A stretch of 64,000 nt of DNA from Pseudomonas sp. S04 (GCF_009834545.1 NZ_CP019427.1:372001-436000); one strand, 5' to 3'. Shown: positions 38,777-48,761, counted from the stretch's first letter. Numbers and translations: made by a program. Notes: generated from the sequence alone by a model not told the origin.

Positions 38777-40513
38777 TTACATACGCTCCAGTGTTTCCAG
38801 GCCCAAGAGTTCCAGGCCTTGCTTGAGGGTGCGACCGGTCAGCGCGGCGAGGCGCAAGCGGCTCTGCATCTGTGCCGGGGTTTCGGCGCTGAGGATCGGG
38901 CAGTTCTCGTAGAAGCTGGAGAACAGCCCGGCAACGTCGTACAGGTAAGTGCAAAGGATGTGCGGCGTGCCTTTCTCGGCGACGTTGTTCAGCACTTCAC
39001 CGAACTGCGCCAGCTTGGCTGCCAGTTCGTGTTCGTGCGCGGCCTCTAGGACGATCTGCCCTTGGACTTCGCTGAAATCCTTGCCCAGTTTGCGGAACAC
39101 GCCAGCCACGCGGGTGTAGGCGTACAGCAGGTAAGGCGCGGTATTGCCTTCGAAATTGAGCATCAGGTCGAAGTTGAAGCTGTAGTCGCTGGTGCGGTGC
39201 TTGGACAGGTCGGCGTATTTCACCGCACCGATGCCCACCACCTTGGCGATGTTGCGCAGGTCGGCCTCGGCCAGCTCCGGGTTCTTTTCCTTGACCAGGG
39301 TGTAGGCGCGCTCCTTGGCTTCGTTGAGCAGGTCGATCAGCTTCACGGTGCCGCCATCACGGGTCTTGAACGGACGGCCATCAGCGCCGTTCATGGTGCC
39401 GAAGCCCATGTGTTCCATTTCCATTGGATGGGTCACGAAGCCGGCCATGCGTGCCACGGCGAATACTTGCTGGAAGTGCAGGGCCTGGCGCTGGTCGACG
39501 AAGTACAGGGCGCGGTCGGCCTTGAGCACGCCGCTGCGGTAGCGCACGGCGGCCAGGTCAGTGGTGGCGTACAGGTAGCCGCCATCGGCCTTGACGATAA
39601 TCACCGGCAGCGGGTCGCCGTCGGCATTCTTGAATTCGTCGAGGAACACGCACTGGGCGCCGTTGCTCTCGACCAGCATGCCTTTGGCCTTGAGGTCGTT
39701 GACCACATTGATCAGGTCGTCGTTGTAGGCGCTTTCGCCCATGACGTCGGCCATGGTCAGCTTGACGTTCAGTTGTTCGTAGATTTTCTGGCAGTGCGAC
39801 AGCGAGATGTCCTTGAACTTGGTCCACAGGGCCAGGCATTCCGGGTCGCCGGCTTGCAGCTTGACCACCAGGCCACGGGCGCGGTCGGCGAACTCTGCGG
39901 ATTCGTCGAAACGTTGCTTGGCGGCGCGGTAGAAGTTCTCCAGGTCCGACAGCTCGTCGCTGGTGATCGGGTTTTCCTGCAGGTAGGCCATCAGCATGCC
40001 GAACTGAGTGCCCCAGTCGCCCACGTGGTTCTGGCGGATCACGGTGTCGCCGAGGAACTCCAGCACGCGGGCCACGCCGTCGCCGATGATGGTCGAGCGC
40101 AAGTGGCCGACATGCATCTCTTTGGCCAGGTTCGGGGCCGACAGGTCAACCACGGTGCGCTGCACGGGACCGGCCTTGCGCACGCCGACTTTGGCGTCGG
40201 CCAGGGCCGCATCCAGGCGCGATGCCAGGGCCTGGGTGTTCTGGAAGAAATTGAGGAAACCCGGGCCGGCGATTTCCGCCTTGCTGACGTTTTCGTCGGC
40301 CGGCAGGGCGGCAATGATTTTTTCCGCCAGGTCGCGGGGTTTCATGCCGGCCGGCTTGGCCAGCATCATGGCAATGTTGCTGGCGAAGTCACCGTGGGTC
40401 TTGTCACGGGAGTTCTCCACCTGAATCGCCGGCGTCAGGCCTTCAGGCAACACACCGTCGGTAACGAGTTGGGTGAGGGCTTGCTGGATCAACTGGCGAA
40501 TGGTGTCTTTCAT
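38777..40513 (-). CDS. argS: Arginyl-tRNA synthetase
   Basis: Class I aminoacyl-tRNA synthetase charging tRNA-Arg (578 aa). The HIGH-type motif is HVGH at residues 134-137, the N-terminal additional domain is present, and the C-terminal anticodon domain ends LGLETLERM. The start at 40513 (MKDTIRQ) is preferred over an upstream in-frame codon. A good sigma-70 promoter lies about 60 bases upstream. Confidence 0.98.
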   Translation of the reverse strand: MKDTIRQLIQQALTQLVTDGVLPEGLTPAIQVENSRDKTHGDFASNIAMMLAKPAGMKPRDLAEKIIAALPADENVSKAEIAGPGFLNFFQNTQALASRLDAALADAKVGVRKAGPVQRTVVDLSAPNLAKEMHVGHLRSTIIGDGVARVLEFLGDTVIRQNHVGDWGTQFGMLMAYLQENPITSDELSDLENFYRAAKQRFDESAEFADRARGLVVKLQAGDPECLALWTKFKDISLSHCQKIYEQLNVKLTMADVMGESAYNDDLINVVNDLKAKGMLVESNGAQCVFLDEFKNADGDPLPVIIVKADGGYLYATTDLAAVRYRSGVLKADRALYFVDQRQALHFQQVFAVARMAGFVTHPMEMEHMGFGTMNGADGRPFKTRDGGTVKLIDLLNEAKERAYTLVKEKNPELAEADLRNIAKVVGIGAVKYADLSKHRTSDYSFNFDLMLNFEGNTAPYLLYAYTRVAGVFRKLGKDFSEVQGQIVLEAAHEHELAAKLAQFGEVLNNVAEKGTPHILCTYLYDVAGLFSSFYENCPILSAETPAQMQSRLRLAALTGRTLKQGLELLGLETLERM

Positions 40514-40572
40514 GGTCTTCTCTTTCAACCGCAAAGCGGCGGCGCGTCAATGCGCAGGTGGAAAAACTGGAC

Positions 40573-40601
40573 ATTATCCGTTGCGAAGTCGGGCTTGCCA
40601 A
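40573..40601 (-). promoter_or_regulatory. Putative sigma-70 promoter of argS
   Basis: On the minus strand TTGGCA (40601-40596), a 17-base spacer and GATAAT (40578-40573), about 60 bases before the argS ATG. It would also serve the downstream SPOR gene. Confidence 0.65.
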
Positions 40602-40671
40602 CCTTAGCAGGCCGGTTACGGATATGTGGTGACAAATCGGTTGCCATGGCGGGCAGACGACTTGCAGGCGG

Positions 40672-42891
40672 TCAATACAAATCGACGGGGTCGACATCCA
40701 GCGACCAGCGCACCGCGCGTGCGCTGGGCATCTGCTCCAGCACCAGTAGCCAGCTGCTTAACAGTCGATGCAGGGGCGCTCGGGCCGTGGCTTGCAGCAG
40801 CAGTTGCGCGCGATAGCGTCCGGCGCGGCGTTCCATCGGTGCGGGCACCGGGCCCAGCAGCTCGATGCCACTGAGGTTCTGCTCGGCCAGCAACCGCTCC
40901 GCCTCGCTGCAGGCCTCGTCGAGGAAACCTTCGGCCTGACCGGGCTTGTGCGCTTCGGCGCGCAGCAATGCCAGGTGGGCAAAAGGCGGCAGCCCCGCGG
41001 CGCGGCGTTCGCTCAGGGCCTGTTCGGCAAAGGCGAAGTAGCCCTGCTCGGTCAGTTGCACCAGCAACGGATGGTCCGCCAGGTGGGTCTGGATGATCAC
41101 CTTGCCCGGCTCTTCGGCCCGCCCGGCGCGTCCGGCAACCTGGACAATCAACTGGGCCATGCGCTCGCTGGCGCGGAAGTCACCGGAAAACAGGCCGCCG
41201 TCGGCATCGAGAATCGACACCAGGGTGACGCGGGGAAAGTGGTGTCCCTTGGCGAGCATCTGGGTGCCGACCAGAATGCACGGCTGGCCTTTCTGAATGG
41301 TGGCGAACAGTTGGTTCATCGCGTCCTTGCGCGACGTACTGTCGCGGTCGACCCGCAGCACCGGAAAGTCGGGGAACAGGATGCCCAGGCGTTCCTCGGC
41401 GCGTTCGGTGCCGGCACCCACTGGGCGCAAATCGACTTTGCCGCACTTGGGGCAATGCCGCGGGACGCGTTCGACATAACCACAATGGTGGCAGCGCAGC
41501 TCGCCGGAGCGTTGGTGCACGGTCATCCGTGCATCGCAGCGCTGGCATTCAGACATCCAGCCACAATCGTGGCACAGCAGGGTTGGGGCAAAGCCGCGGC
41601 GATTGAGAAACACCAGCACTTGCTGGCCGGCGGCGAGGGTCTGGCCAATGGCTTGTTGCATCGGCCCGGAAATGCCGCTGTCCAGCGGACGGCTTTTCAC
41701 ATCCAGGCGCAGGAAGCGCGGCTGTTTTGCGCCGCCGGCACGCTCGTTCAGGCGCAGCAGGCCGTAACGACCGGTGTAGGCGTTGTGCAGGCTTTCCAGG
41801 GACGGCGTCGCGGAGCCAAGGACGATCGGGATATTTTCCTGGCGGGCTCGCACCAGTGCCAGGTCGCGGGCGTGGTAGCGCAAGCCTTCCTGCTGTTTAT
41901 AGGAGCCGTCGTGCTCTTCATCGATGATGATCAGGCCAGGGTTCTTCATGGGCGTGAACAATGCCGAGCGAGTGCCGATAATAATGTCGGCATCGCCGTC
42001 GCGGGCGGCCAGCCAGGCCTCCAGGCGCTCGCGGTCGTTGACTGCCGAGTGCACCAGGGCGATTCGCGCATTAAAACGCTGCTCGAAGCGCGCCAGGGTC
42101 TGCGGTCCGAGGTTGATCTCCGGGATCAGGACCAGCGCCTGTTTACCGGCCTCCAGGGTTTTGCGGATCAGTTGCAAATACACTTCGGTCTTGCCGCTGC
42201 CCGTCACGCCGGCCAGGAGAAAGGCATGGAAACTGTCCAGGCCAGCGCTGACGGCTTCGTAGGCGGCGCGCTGCTCCGGATTCAAAGGTAGTTCCGGCTG
42301 GGCCAGCCAGTGTTCGTGACGCTCGCCGGGGGCGTGCTTGCGGATCTCCACCTGCACCAGTTCCTTGGCCAGCAGCAGGTCGAGGCTGTCCTTGCTCAGC
42401 ATCAGCTTGCTCAACAACTGATGGGCCACGCCGTGGGGATGCTGGGCCAGGGTCGCCAGGGCTTCGCGCTGGCGCGGGGCGCGAGCGATGCGCGGGTCGT
42501 CGAGCCTGGCCCCGGGGCTGATCGACCAGAAGCGCTCCTGGCGCGCCTCGGCCAGTTCGCCCTGGCGCAGCAGGACCGGCAAGGCCCAGCTCAGGGTGTC
42601 GCCGAGGCTGTGCTGGTAGTACTGGGAGGTCCACAGGCACAGCTTGAACAATGACGCCGGCAGCGGTGGCGTGGCATCCAGCAGCGCGAGGGCCGGCTTG
42701 AGCTTTTCTGCCGGGACTTCGCTGTGGTCGGTGACTTCCACCAGGATGCCGATCATCTCGCGCCGGCCGAACGGTACCCGCAGGCGCATCCCAGGGTGCA
42801 ACTGCGCCCGCAGCACGCCCGCCGGGGCGCGGTAATCGAACAGGCGGCGCAAGGGCGAAGGCAGGGCGAGGCGCAGGATGGCGTCGGGCAC
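40672..42891 (-). CDS. priA: Primosomal protein N' (replication restart helicase PriA)
   Basis: 3'-5' superfamily-2 helicase that reloads the replisome at stalled forks (739 aa). Walker A GVTGSGKT is at residues 228-235 and the DEEH box is in IIDEEHDGSYKQQ. A zinc-binding cysteine cluster (LLCHDCGWMSECQRCDARM ... CHHCG ... CPKCG) and helicase motifs V-VI (QVAGRAGR) follow. It lies divergent from rpmE. Confidence 0.98.
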   Translation of the reverse strand: MPDAILRLALPSPLRRLFDYRAPAGVLRAQLHPGMRLRVPFGRREMIGILVEVTDHSEVPAEKLKPALALLDATPPLPASLFKLCLWTSQYYQHSLGDTLSWALPVLLRQGELAEARQERFWSISPGARLDDPRIARAPRQREALATLAQHPHGVAHQLLSKLMLSKDSLDLLLAKELVQVEIRKHAPGERHEHWLAQPELPLNPEQRAAYEAVSAGLDSFHAFLLAGVTGSGKTEVYLQLIRKTLEAGKQALVLIPEINLGPQTLARFEQRFNARIALVHSAVNDRERLEAWLAARDGDADIIIGTRSALFTPMKNPGLIIIDEEHDGSYKQQEGLRYHARDLALVRARQENIPIVLGSATPSLESLHNAYTGRYGLLRLNERAGGAKQPRFLRLDVKSRPLDSGISGPMQQAIGQTLAAGQQVLVFLNRRGFAPTLLCHDCGWMSECQRCDARMTVHQRSGELRCHHCGYVERVPRHCPKCGKVDLRPVGAGTERAEERLGILFPDFPVLRVDRDSTSRKDAMNQLFATIQKGQPCILVGTQMLAKGHHFPRVTLVSILDADGGLFSGDFRASERMAQLIVQVAGRAGRAEEPGKVIIQTHLADHPLLVQLTEQGYFAFAEQALSERRAAGLPPFAHLALLRAEAHKPGQAEGFLDEACSEAERLLAEQNLSGIELLGPVPAPMERRAGRYRAQLLLQATARAPLHRLLSSWLLVLEQMPSARAVRWSLDVDPVDLY

Positions 42892-42963
42892 GCGGGGGAT
42901 TCTCTATAGGACGGGCGGTGAAGAAGGGCCGGAGCCTAGCAGACGGTCGGCATCAGGGACAGC

Positions 42964-42991
42964 TTGCGTGATTTGGAAGGTCTGGTAGAAT
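42964..42991 (+). promoter_or_regulatory. Putative sigma-70 promoter of rpmE
   Basis: TTGCGT (42964-42969), a 16-base spacer and TAGAAT (42986-42991). The start of transcription would be near 42998, leaving a leader of about 60 bases that contains a nested hairpin. Confidence 0.65.
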
Positions 42992-43005
42992 CCGCGGCCT
43001 AATTA

Positions 43006-43042
43006 CGTGCGGTATTCAACAATGGTGTTGAGTGGCGGCACG
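43006..43042 (+). promoter_or_regulatory. Nested hairpin in the rpmE leader (possible bL31 autoregulatory site)
   Basis: Outer arms CGTGC (43006-43010) and GCACG (43038-43042). Inner arms TCAACA (43016-43021) and TGTTGA (43026-43031) with loop ATGG. It ends just before the GAGGA ribosome site at 43050-43054. Autogenous control of rpmE by its leader is reported in E. coli; its extension to this sequence is inference. Confidence 0.45.
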
Positions 43043-43060
43043 CTAGCCTGAGGAATCACC

Positions 43061-43279
43061 ATGAAAGCCGATATCCATCCAACATACGAAATCACCGCAG
43101 TTACCTGCAGCTGTGGCAACAAGTTCGAAACTCGTTCGAACCTGGCCAAGCCTCTGGCGATCGACGTATGCAACGAGTGCCACCCGTTCTACACCGGTAA
43201 GCAGAAGACTCTGGATACTGGCGGCCGTGTACAGCGCTTCGCAGATCGCTTCGGTGCTTTCGGCGCGAAAAAGGCCTAA
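43061..43279 (+). CDS. rpmE: 50S ribosomal protein L31 (zinc-binding type)
   Basis: bL31 forms part of an intersubunit bridge of the ribosome (72 aa). The C+ type zinc ligands are present: C16, C18, C37 and C40. The ATG has a GAGGA site six bases upstream. Its own promoter and terminator make it a single-gene unit. Confidence 0.98.
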   Translation: MKADIHPTYEITAVTCSCGNKFETRSNLAKPLAIDVCNECHPFYTGKQKTLDTGGRVQRFADRFGAFGAKKA

Positions 43280-43323
43280 GGCCAATCAGCCTGGAAGGCC
43301 ATTGCGGCTTTTGCAGATTGATG

Positions 43324-43352
43324 AAAAAGGCGTCCCTGGTGGACGCCTTTTT
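43324..43352 (+). terminator. rpmE terminator
   Basis: Stem AAAAAGGCGTCC (43324-43335) with GGACGCCTTTTT (43341-43352), loop CTGGT, followed by more Ts. A strong intrinsic terminator. Confidence 0.93.
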
Positions 43353-43529
43353 TTATGCCCGGGATTTGTCGCGGGGCCTGAAGAGAGCCTGTTGTGGTGC
43401 TGCCCAGTCACTTGCGGGCAGGCTTGGATAAATAATTGTAGACATTTTTTATGGCGATTGTGAACAGTTGAGCCCTTGTGTTCCGTGGCTCTTGGCCCAA
43501 AGTCGTAGGGCGGGGCGCTTGACAGGGGT

Positions 43530-43582
43530 GACTGGTCAGTCTTGTGGGGACTTTGCCAGGCGCGTATCCTCGCTGACCAGTC
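43530..43582 (+). promoter_or_regulatory. Inverted repeat upstream of the malic enzyme gene
   Basis: GACTGGTCAG (43530-43539) and CTGACCAGTC (43573-43582) form a perfect 10-bp inverted repeat with a 33-base spacer, ending 29 bases before the ATG. The left arm is itself part of a short palindrome, GACTG-GT-CAGTC. It may be an operator pair or a leader stem. Confidence 0.5.
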
Positions 43583-43611
43583 TGTCCAACAGTAAAAAGC
43601 GGAATGCCCCC

Positions 43612-44880
43612 ATGTCTGATCTGAAAACTGCCGCTCTCGAATATCATGCCCATCCTCGTCCAGGGAAGCTGAGTGTCGAGCTCACCAAGGCCACCGCTAC
43701 CGCTCGCGACCTGTCGCTGGCCTACAGCCCCGGCGTAGCCGAACCAGTTCGCGAAATCGCCCGCGATCCTGAACTGGCCTACAAGTACACCGGTAAAGGC
43801 AACCTGGTTGCAGTGATTTCCGATGGCACCGCGATTCTCGGCCTGGGTAACCTCGGCCCATTGGCTTCCAAGCCAGTCATGGAAGGCAAGGGTGTACTGT
43901 TCAAGCGTTTCGCTGGTATCGACGTATTCGACATCGAAGTCGACTCCGAGAGCCCGCAAGCCTTCATCGACACCGTCAAGCGCATCTCCATCACCTTCGG
44001 TGGCATCAACCTGGAAGACATCAAGGCCCCTGAGTGCTTTGAGATCGAACGTGCTCTGATCGAGCAGTGCGATATTCCGGTGTTCCACGATGACCAGCAC
44101 GGCACCGCGATCGTAACCGCGGCCGGCATGATCAATGCCCTGGAAATCGCTGGCAAGACCCTTGCCGATGCCAAGATCGTTTGCCTGGGTGCAGGCGCTG
44201 CGGCCATCTCCTGCATGAAATTGCTGGTGAGCATGGGCGCCAACATCGAAAACATCTACATGGTCGACCGTACCGGCGTGATCCACTCCGGCCGTGACGA
44301 CCTGAACCAGTACAAGGCAGTCTTCGCTCACGCGACCGACAAGCGCACCCTGGCTGACGCCCTGCAAGGCGCAGACGTGTTCGTTGGCCTGTCCGGCCCG
44401 AACCTGTTGAGCGCTGAAGGCCTGAAGTCCATGGCGGCCAACCCGATCGTGTTCGCCTGCTCCAACCCTGATCCAGAGATCGCCCCGGAACTGGCGCACG
44501 CCACCCGTGACGACGTGATCATGGCCACTGGTCGTTCGGACTACCCGAACCAGGTCAACAACGTACTGGGCTTCCCGTTCATCTTCCGTGGTGCCCTGGA
44601 CGTTCGCGCCAAGCGCATCAACGAAGAAATGAAAGTAGCCGCTGCCAACGCCCTGCGTGAACTGGCCAAGCTGCCTGTGCCACAGGAAGTGTGCGACGCC
44701 TACGGCGGCATCAAGCTGGAATTCGGTCGTGAGTACATCATCCCGAAACCAATGGATGCCCGCCTGATCACCGTGATCTCCGATGCCGTGGCCAAGGCCG
44801 CCATCGAGACCGGCGTAGCAACCCTGCCGTATCCGAAGAACTACCCGCTGAAAAGCGTGGATGATGTGTTCAACGGCTAA
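43612..44880 (+). CDS. maeB: Malic enzyme, short form
   Basis: Oxidative decarboxylation of malate to pyruvate with NAD(P)+ (422 aa). AYSPGVAEPV and GDGTAILGLGNLGP-like N-terminal motifs and the Rossmann VCLGAGAAAIS are present. It is short because it lacks the phosphotransacetylase-like C-terminal domain of the long MaeB enzymes. ATG 43612 (MSDLKTAALEYHA) is chosen; the frame is open further upstream without support. Cofactor preference is not decided by sequence reading. Confidence 0.93.
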   Translation: MSDLKTAALEYHAHPRPGKLSVELTKATATARDLSLAYSPGVAEPVREIARDPELAYKYTGKGNLVAVISDGTAILGLGNLGPLASKPVMEGKGVLFKRFAGIDVFDIEVDSESPQAFIDTVKRISITFGGINLEDIKAPECFEIERALIEQCDIPVFHDDQHGTAIVTAAGMINALEIAGKTLADAKIVCLGAGAAAISCMKLLVSMGANIENIYMVDRTGVIHSGRDDLNQYKAVFAHATDKRTLADALQGADVFVGLSGPNLLSAEGLKSMAANPIVFACSNPDPEIAPELAHATRDDVIMATGRSDYPNQVNNVLGFPFIFRGALDVRAKRINEEMKVAAANALRELAKLPVPQEVCDAYGGIKLEFGREYIIPKPMDARLITVISDAVAKAAIETGVATLPYPKNYPLKSVDDVFNG

Positions 44881-44901
44881 GCCCGTTTAGCGCTTCAACA
44901 C

Positions 44902-44933
44902 AAAGCCCCGGCTCCTGCGAGTCGGGGCTTTTT
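44902..44933 (+). terminator. Malic enzyme gene terminator
   Basis: Stem AAAGCCCCG (44902-44910) with CGGGGCTTT (44923-44931), followed by Ts. It lies 22 bases after the stop. Confidence 0.88.
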
Positions 44934-45011
44934 GCGTTGTGGGCGCGGGCTTGTCGGGAGCGCTATGGCGCAGGGTCTCTCAAGCCTTGCGCGCACCAGG
45001 ATCCGGCGCAA

Positions 45012-45048
45012 AAAAAGCCCCGCACTTGTGTCGAAGGCGGGGCTTTTT
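45012..45048 (-). terminator. Bidirectional terminator, end of the PBP1a gene
   Basis: Stem AAAAAGCCCCGC (45012-45023) with GCGGGGCTTTTT (45037-45048). A/T-tracts on both sides serve the convergent maeB and mrcA transcripts. A degenerate REP-like stretch lies just upstream, near 44939. Confidence 0.88.
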
Positions 45049-45061
45049 CAATGGTGTGGCA

Positions 45062-47503
45062 TCAGAACAAGTCGATTGGCGCCACTTCGTCTGCCGGCAG
45101 TGGGCTGCCCGGGGCGCTGCCGTTGCCCAGCTCGCTGCCGGTCGGAGGCGTGTCTTCGGCCTTGAACAGTTCGAAGTAGGCGCCTGGCGTGCCTGGGGAG
45201 GCGGCGCGACCGCTGACCGGGTCTACCCGCAGGCTGAGGATGCCCTCGGGCTCTGGCTGGGTGTGTGGCGGCTTGTCCTTGAGGGCGGCGCCCATGTAGC
45301 TCATCCAGATCGGCAGCGCGACGGTGCCGCCGAACTCGCGCCGGCCGAGACTTTCCGGCTGGTCGAAACCGGTCCAGACAGTGGTCACGTAGTCGGCGTT
45401 GTAACCGGAGAACCAGGCGTCCTTGGACTCGTTGGTGGTACCGGTCTTGCCCGCGAGGTCGCTACGACCCAGGGCCAGGGCGCGACGGCCGGTGCCGCGC
45501 TTGATCACGTCTTCCAGCATGCTGTTGAGGATGTAGGTGGTGCGCGGGTCGACGATACGTTCGGCGATCGCCGGTGCCTGCTCGGGTGCTGGTGCGGCCG
45601 GGGCTTCGCCTGGGATGGCGTCGACAGTAAAGGTCTCGCCGGTCGGCGCGGCGATACCGTTGCTGGCGATATCGCCCTTGGGCACGCTCGGCGGGTTGGC
45701 GACGAACAGCGTGTCGCCATTGCGGCTTTCGATCTTGTCGATGATGTACGGGGTGATCTTGTAGCCGCCGTTGGCGAACGTGCTCCAGCCGGTGGCGATC
45801 TCCATGGGCGTCAGGGTTGCGGTGCCCAGTGCCAGCGACAGGTTTGGCGGCAGGTCCTGCTTGTTGAAGCCGAAGCGGCTGATGTAATCGATGGTCTTGC
45901 TGACGCCCATCGCTTGCAGCAGGCGGATCGAGACCAGGTTGCGCGACTTGTACAGAGCTTCGCGCATGCGGATCGGGCCGAGGAAGGTGTTGGTGTCGTT
46001 CTTCGGGCGCCAGACCTTGTCCAGGTACTCGTCGACGAACACGATCGGCGCATCATTGACCAGGGTCGCTGCGGTGTAGCCGCTATCCAGCGCCGCACTG
46101 TAGACGAATGGCTTGAAGCTCGAGCCTGGCTGGCGCTTGGCCTGCATGGCGCGGTTGTAGTTGCTCTGCTCGAAGGCAAAGCCACCGACCAGGGCGCGGA
46201 TCGCACCGTTTTGCGGGTCCAGGGACACCAGTGCGCCTTGGGCGACCGGAATTTGTTTGAAATGCAGGCTGTTGTCGGGCTGGCGCTGGACGCGGATCAG
46301 GTCGCCGACCTGGGCCACATCGGACGGTTGGCGCGGATTAGGCCCCATGCTGTTGGTGTTGAGGAATGGCCGGGCCCATTTCATGCTGTCCCAGGCCACG
46401 TGCTCTGCGCCGGTGCGGGTCAGCACCTGCAAGCCATTCTTGTCGACCTCGGTGACGATGGCCGGCTCAAGGCTGCTGATGGTGCGCTGCTTGGTCAGCT
46501 CGCTGGCCCAGGCGTCGGGCGTCTTGCCTGGAAGGCGGGATTCGGGGCCGCGGTAGCCGTGACGCTGGTCGTAGGTGATGAGGCCTTCATGCACGGCAGT
46601 GTTGGCCATTTCCTGAAGGTTGCTCGGCACGGTCGTGGTGACCCGGAAGCCTTCGGTGTAGGCGTCGCTGCCGTAGCGTCCGACCATTTCGGCGCGGGCC
46701 ATTTCGGCGATGTAGGGGGCGTTCACTTCCGGAGTCGGCACGTGGTAGCTGGCATTGAGCGGCTCATTGACCGCAGCTTGGTACGCCGCCTCGTCGATTT
46801 TGCCGAGCTTGTACATGCGTCCCAGGATCCAGTCGCGACGTTCCTTGCTGCGCGCCGGGTTGGCCAGCGGGTTGAAGCGCGAAGGGGCCTTGGGCAGGCC
46901 GGCAATCATCGCCATCTGCGCCAGGCTGACGTCGCGGATCGACTTGCCGTAATACACCTGCGCCGCCGCCTCGATGCCGTAGGCGCGGTTACCCAGGTAG
47001 ATCTTGTTGACGTAGAGCTCGAGGATCTCGTCCTTGGTCAACTGACGCTCGATTTGCAGGGCCAGGAGGATCTCGGTGGTCTTGCGCGAGAAGCTGCGTT
47101 CGCTGGTCAGGAAGAAGTTCTTCGCTACCTGCATGGTGATGGTGCTGCCGCCGGACTGGATGTGTCCGCTTTTTACCAACTGCGTGGCGGCACGCATCAG
47201 GCTGCTCGGATCGACGCCGTAGTGATTGGCGAAGTTGTCGTCTTCAGCACTTAGTAACGCATTAATGAAATTGGGCGGAATGTCGGCGAAACGTATGGGA
47301 TTGCGGCGCATCTCGCCGAATTCGGCGATCAGTTTGCCGTCGCTGCTGTAGACCCGCAAAGGAATCTGCAACTGGATACTTCGCAGTGCCTCCACTGACG
47401 GCAGTCCGGGACTAAGGTAAAGAAACGCCCCGCTCAGACCCAGCAGCAGTCCGCAGAAAACAGCGACGATGGACCACCCGAAAAATTTCAGCAGACGAAT
47501 CAA
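45062..47503 (-). CDS. mrcA: Penicillin-binding protein 1A (bifunctional)
   Basis: Class A PBP (813 aa) with an N-terminal membrane anchor, a GT51 glycosyltransferase domain (LLSAEDDNFANHYGVD; GGSTITMQVAKNFFLT), and a C-terminal transpeptidase domain. The latter has the SxxK active site in SSFKPF, SRN in KSRNLVS, and KTGTT. It polymerises and cross-links peptidoglycan in the periplasm. It is divergent from pilM, an arrangement conserved in many gamma-proteobacteria. Also called ponA. Confidence 0.97.
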   Translation of the reverse strand: MIRLLKFFGWSIVAVFCGLLLGLSGAFLYLSPGLPSVEALRSIQLQIPLRVYSSDGKLIAEFGEMRRNPIRFADIPPNFINALLSAEDDNFANHYGVDPSSLMRAATQLVKSGHIQSGGSTITMQVAKNFFLTSERSFSRKTTEILLALQIERQLTKDEILELYVNKIYLGNRAYGIEAAAQVYYGKSIRDVSLAQMAMIAGLPKAPSRFNPLANPARSKERRDWILGRMYKLGKIDEAAYQAAVNEPLNASYHVPTPEVNAPYIAEMARAEMVGRYGSDAYTEGFRVTTTVPSNLQEMANTAVHEGLITYDQRHGYRGPESRLPGKTPDAWASELTKQRTISSLEPAIVTEVDKNGLQVLTRTGAEHVAWDSMKWARPFLNTNSMGPNPRQPSDVAQVGDLIRVQRQPDNSLHFKQIPVAQGALVSLDPQNGAIRALVGGFAFEQSNYNRAMQAKRQPGSSFKPFVYSAALDSGYTAATLVNDAPIVFVDEYLDKVWRPKNDTNTFLGPIRMREALYKSRNLVSIRLLQAMGVSKTIDYISRFGFNKQDLPPNLSLALGTATLTPMEIATGWSTFANGGYKITPYIIDKIESRNGDTLFVANPPSVPKGDIASNGIAAPTGETFTVDAIPGEAPAAPAPEQAPAIAERIVDPRTTYILNSMLEDVIKRGTGRRALALGRSDLAGKTGTTNESKDAWFSGYNADYVTTVWTGFDQPESLGRREFGGTVALPIWMSYMGAALKDKPPHTQPEPEGILSLRVDPVSGRAASPGTPGAYFELFKAEDTPPTGSELGNGSAPGSPLPADEVAPIDLF

Positions 47504-47717
47504 GGCTTTTGGATATCCAGGGCAAAGAATGAATTTGGCGTCAGGGCATTCAGGGAAAACAAGGAGCGGCCTGCGCTTGAAGAAAGCGGAAAAAAACGCT
47601 GGGCATTATAAGCATTTTTCCGCTTAAAGCGCATTTGGCCACGCTGTCAAGACGTTGCGATTGCCTGCAAGGCCGGCAAAGCACGCGTAACTCACGGAAA
47701 GTCATAGGGAATTGACT

Positions 47718-48761
47718 GTGCCACGACTCTTCAGGAAAAAACCTAGAACCCTCTTGGGTATCGACATCGACGCCGCCTCGGTCAGGCTGGTCGAATTAAG
47801 CCGCTCAGGCGCGTGTTATCGGCTCGAGACCTACGCAATAGAGCCGTTGCCGGCGAATGCAGTGGTGGAGGCCGCCATTGTTCAAGTGGAGGTCGTGGGG
47901 CAGGCATTGGCCCGCGCATGGCTGAAAGCCGGGACCCGGGTGCGCAATGTAGCAGTGGCGGTTTCCGGATCGGCGGTCATCACCAAGACCCTGGAAATGC
48001 CAGCGGGAATGACGAACGACGACCTGGAAAGCCAGTTGAAGCTGGACGCGGACCAGTACATTCCCTATCCCCTCGATGACATGGCCCTGGATTTCCAGGT
48101 CCAGGGAATCTCGCGGCACAATCCGGGGCAGGTCGAGGTGTTGCTGGCGGCCTGTCGCAAGGATCATGTCGAGTTGCTTGAGGCCGCGCTGGAACTGGCT
48201 GGGCTGACGGCGCGGGTGGTGGATATCCAGGCGCATGCGCTGGCGCGTTGCGTGGATCTGCTGGCAACGCCGCCGGACGGTGCCCAGGCGCAGTCGCTAG
48301 TGGCGCTGGTCGAGATTGGCAACGGTCTGTCGACTTTAAGTGTGATAAGCGCTGGCCAGATCCTGTATGCCCGCGAACAACTGCTGGGTGCGCACCAACT
48401 GAACCAGGCCAGTGAGCCGAGCTACGGGTTTGCTCTCGAACCGGCAGGAGTGGCGACGCAGCCGGGTGGGCTGGACCTGTCTCGCGATGCTGAGGTATTG
48501 GCGCAACAGCTATCGCGCTCATTGCAGGAGTTTTTCGCCTTGGGCCAGCACGGCGCAGTCGAGCATATCCTGCTGGCCGCAGGGGCCTGCGCGGTGGCCG
48601 GGCTGGATCGCCTGCTCGAACAGCATCTGGGCATCCCGACCCGGCTGGCCAATCCTTTTGCCGGCATGGCCTTGGGCAGTGCGGTCGATGCTGCGGCGCT
48701 CGCCCACAATGCGCCCGGGTTGATGGTCGCGTGCGGTCTGGCGTTAAGGAGCTTTGACTGA
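47718..48761 (+). CDS. pilM: Type IV pilus inner-membrane assembly protein PilM
   Basis: Actin-like cytoplasmic protein that binds the N terminus of PilN (347 aa). LLGIDIDAASVRLVEL is the phosphate-binding opening. The GTG at 47718 is preferred because AGGGA at 47706-47710 is then seven bases upstream; the TTG at 47712 would be only one base away. It starts the pilMNOPQ operon, with a 1-base overlap with pilN. Confidence 0.93.
   Translation: MPRLFRKKPRTLLGIDIDAASVRLVELSRSGACYRLETYAIEPLPANAVVEAAIVQVEVVGQALARAWLKAGTRVRNVAVAVSGSAVITKTLEMPAGMTNDDLESQLKLDADQYIPYPLDDMALDFQVQGISRHNPGQVEVLLAACRKDHVELLEAALELAGLTARVVDIQAHALARCVDLLATPPDGAQAQSLVALVEIGNGLSTLSVISAGQILYAREQLLGAHQLNQASEPSYGFALEPAGVATQPGGLDLSRDAEVLAQQLSRSLQEFFALGQHGAVEHILLAAGACAVAGLDRLLEQHLGIPTRLANPFAGMALGSAVDAAALAHNAPGLMVACGLALRSFD

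Larger units (their letters stand above)
43280..43611 (+). other. rpmE-maeB intergenic region
   Basis: A 332-base gap. It holds the rpmE terminator (43324-43352), then a stretch with no gene, and a 10-bp inverted repeat just upstream of the malic enzyme gene (43530-43582). A TTGACA at 43519-43524 has no good -10 at normal spacing, so the maeB promoter is not assigned. Confidence 0.5.

Noticed and set aside
43519..43547. Sigma-70 promoter of maeB beginning at TTGACA
   Set aside because: The -35 is perfect but no -10-like hexamer occurs at 16-18 bases.
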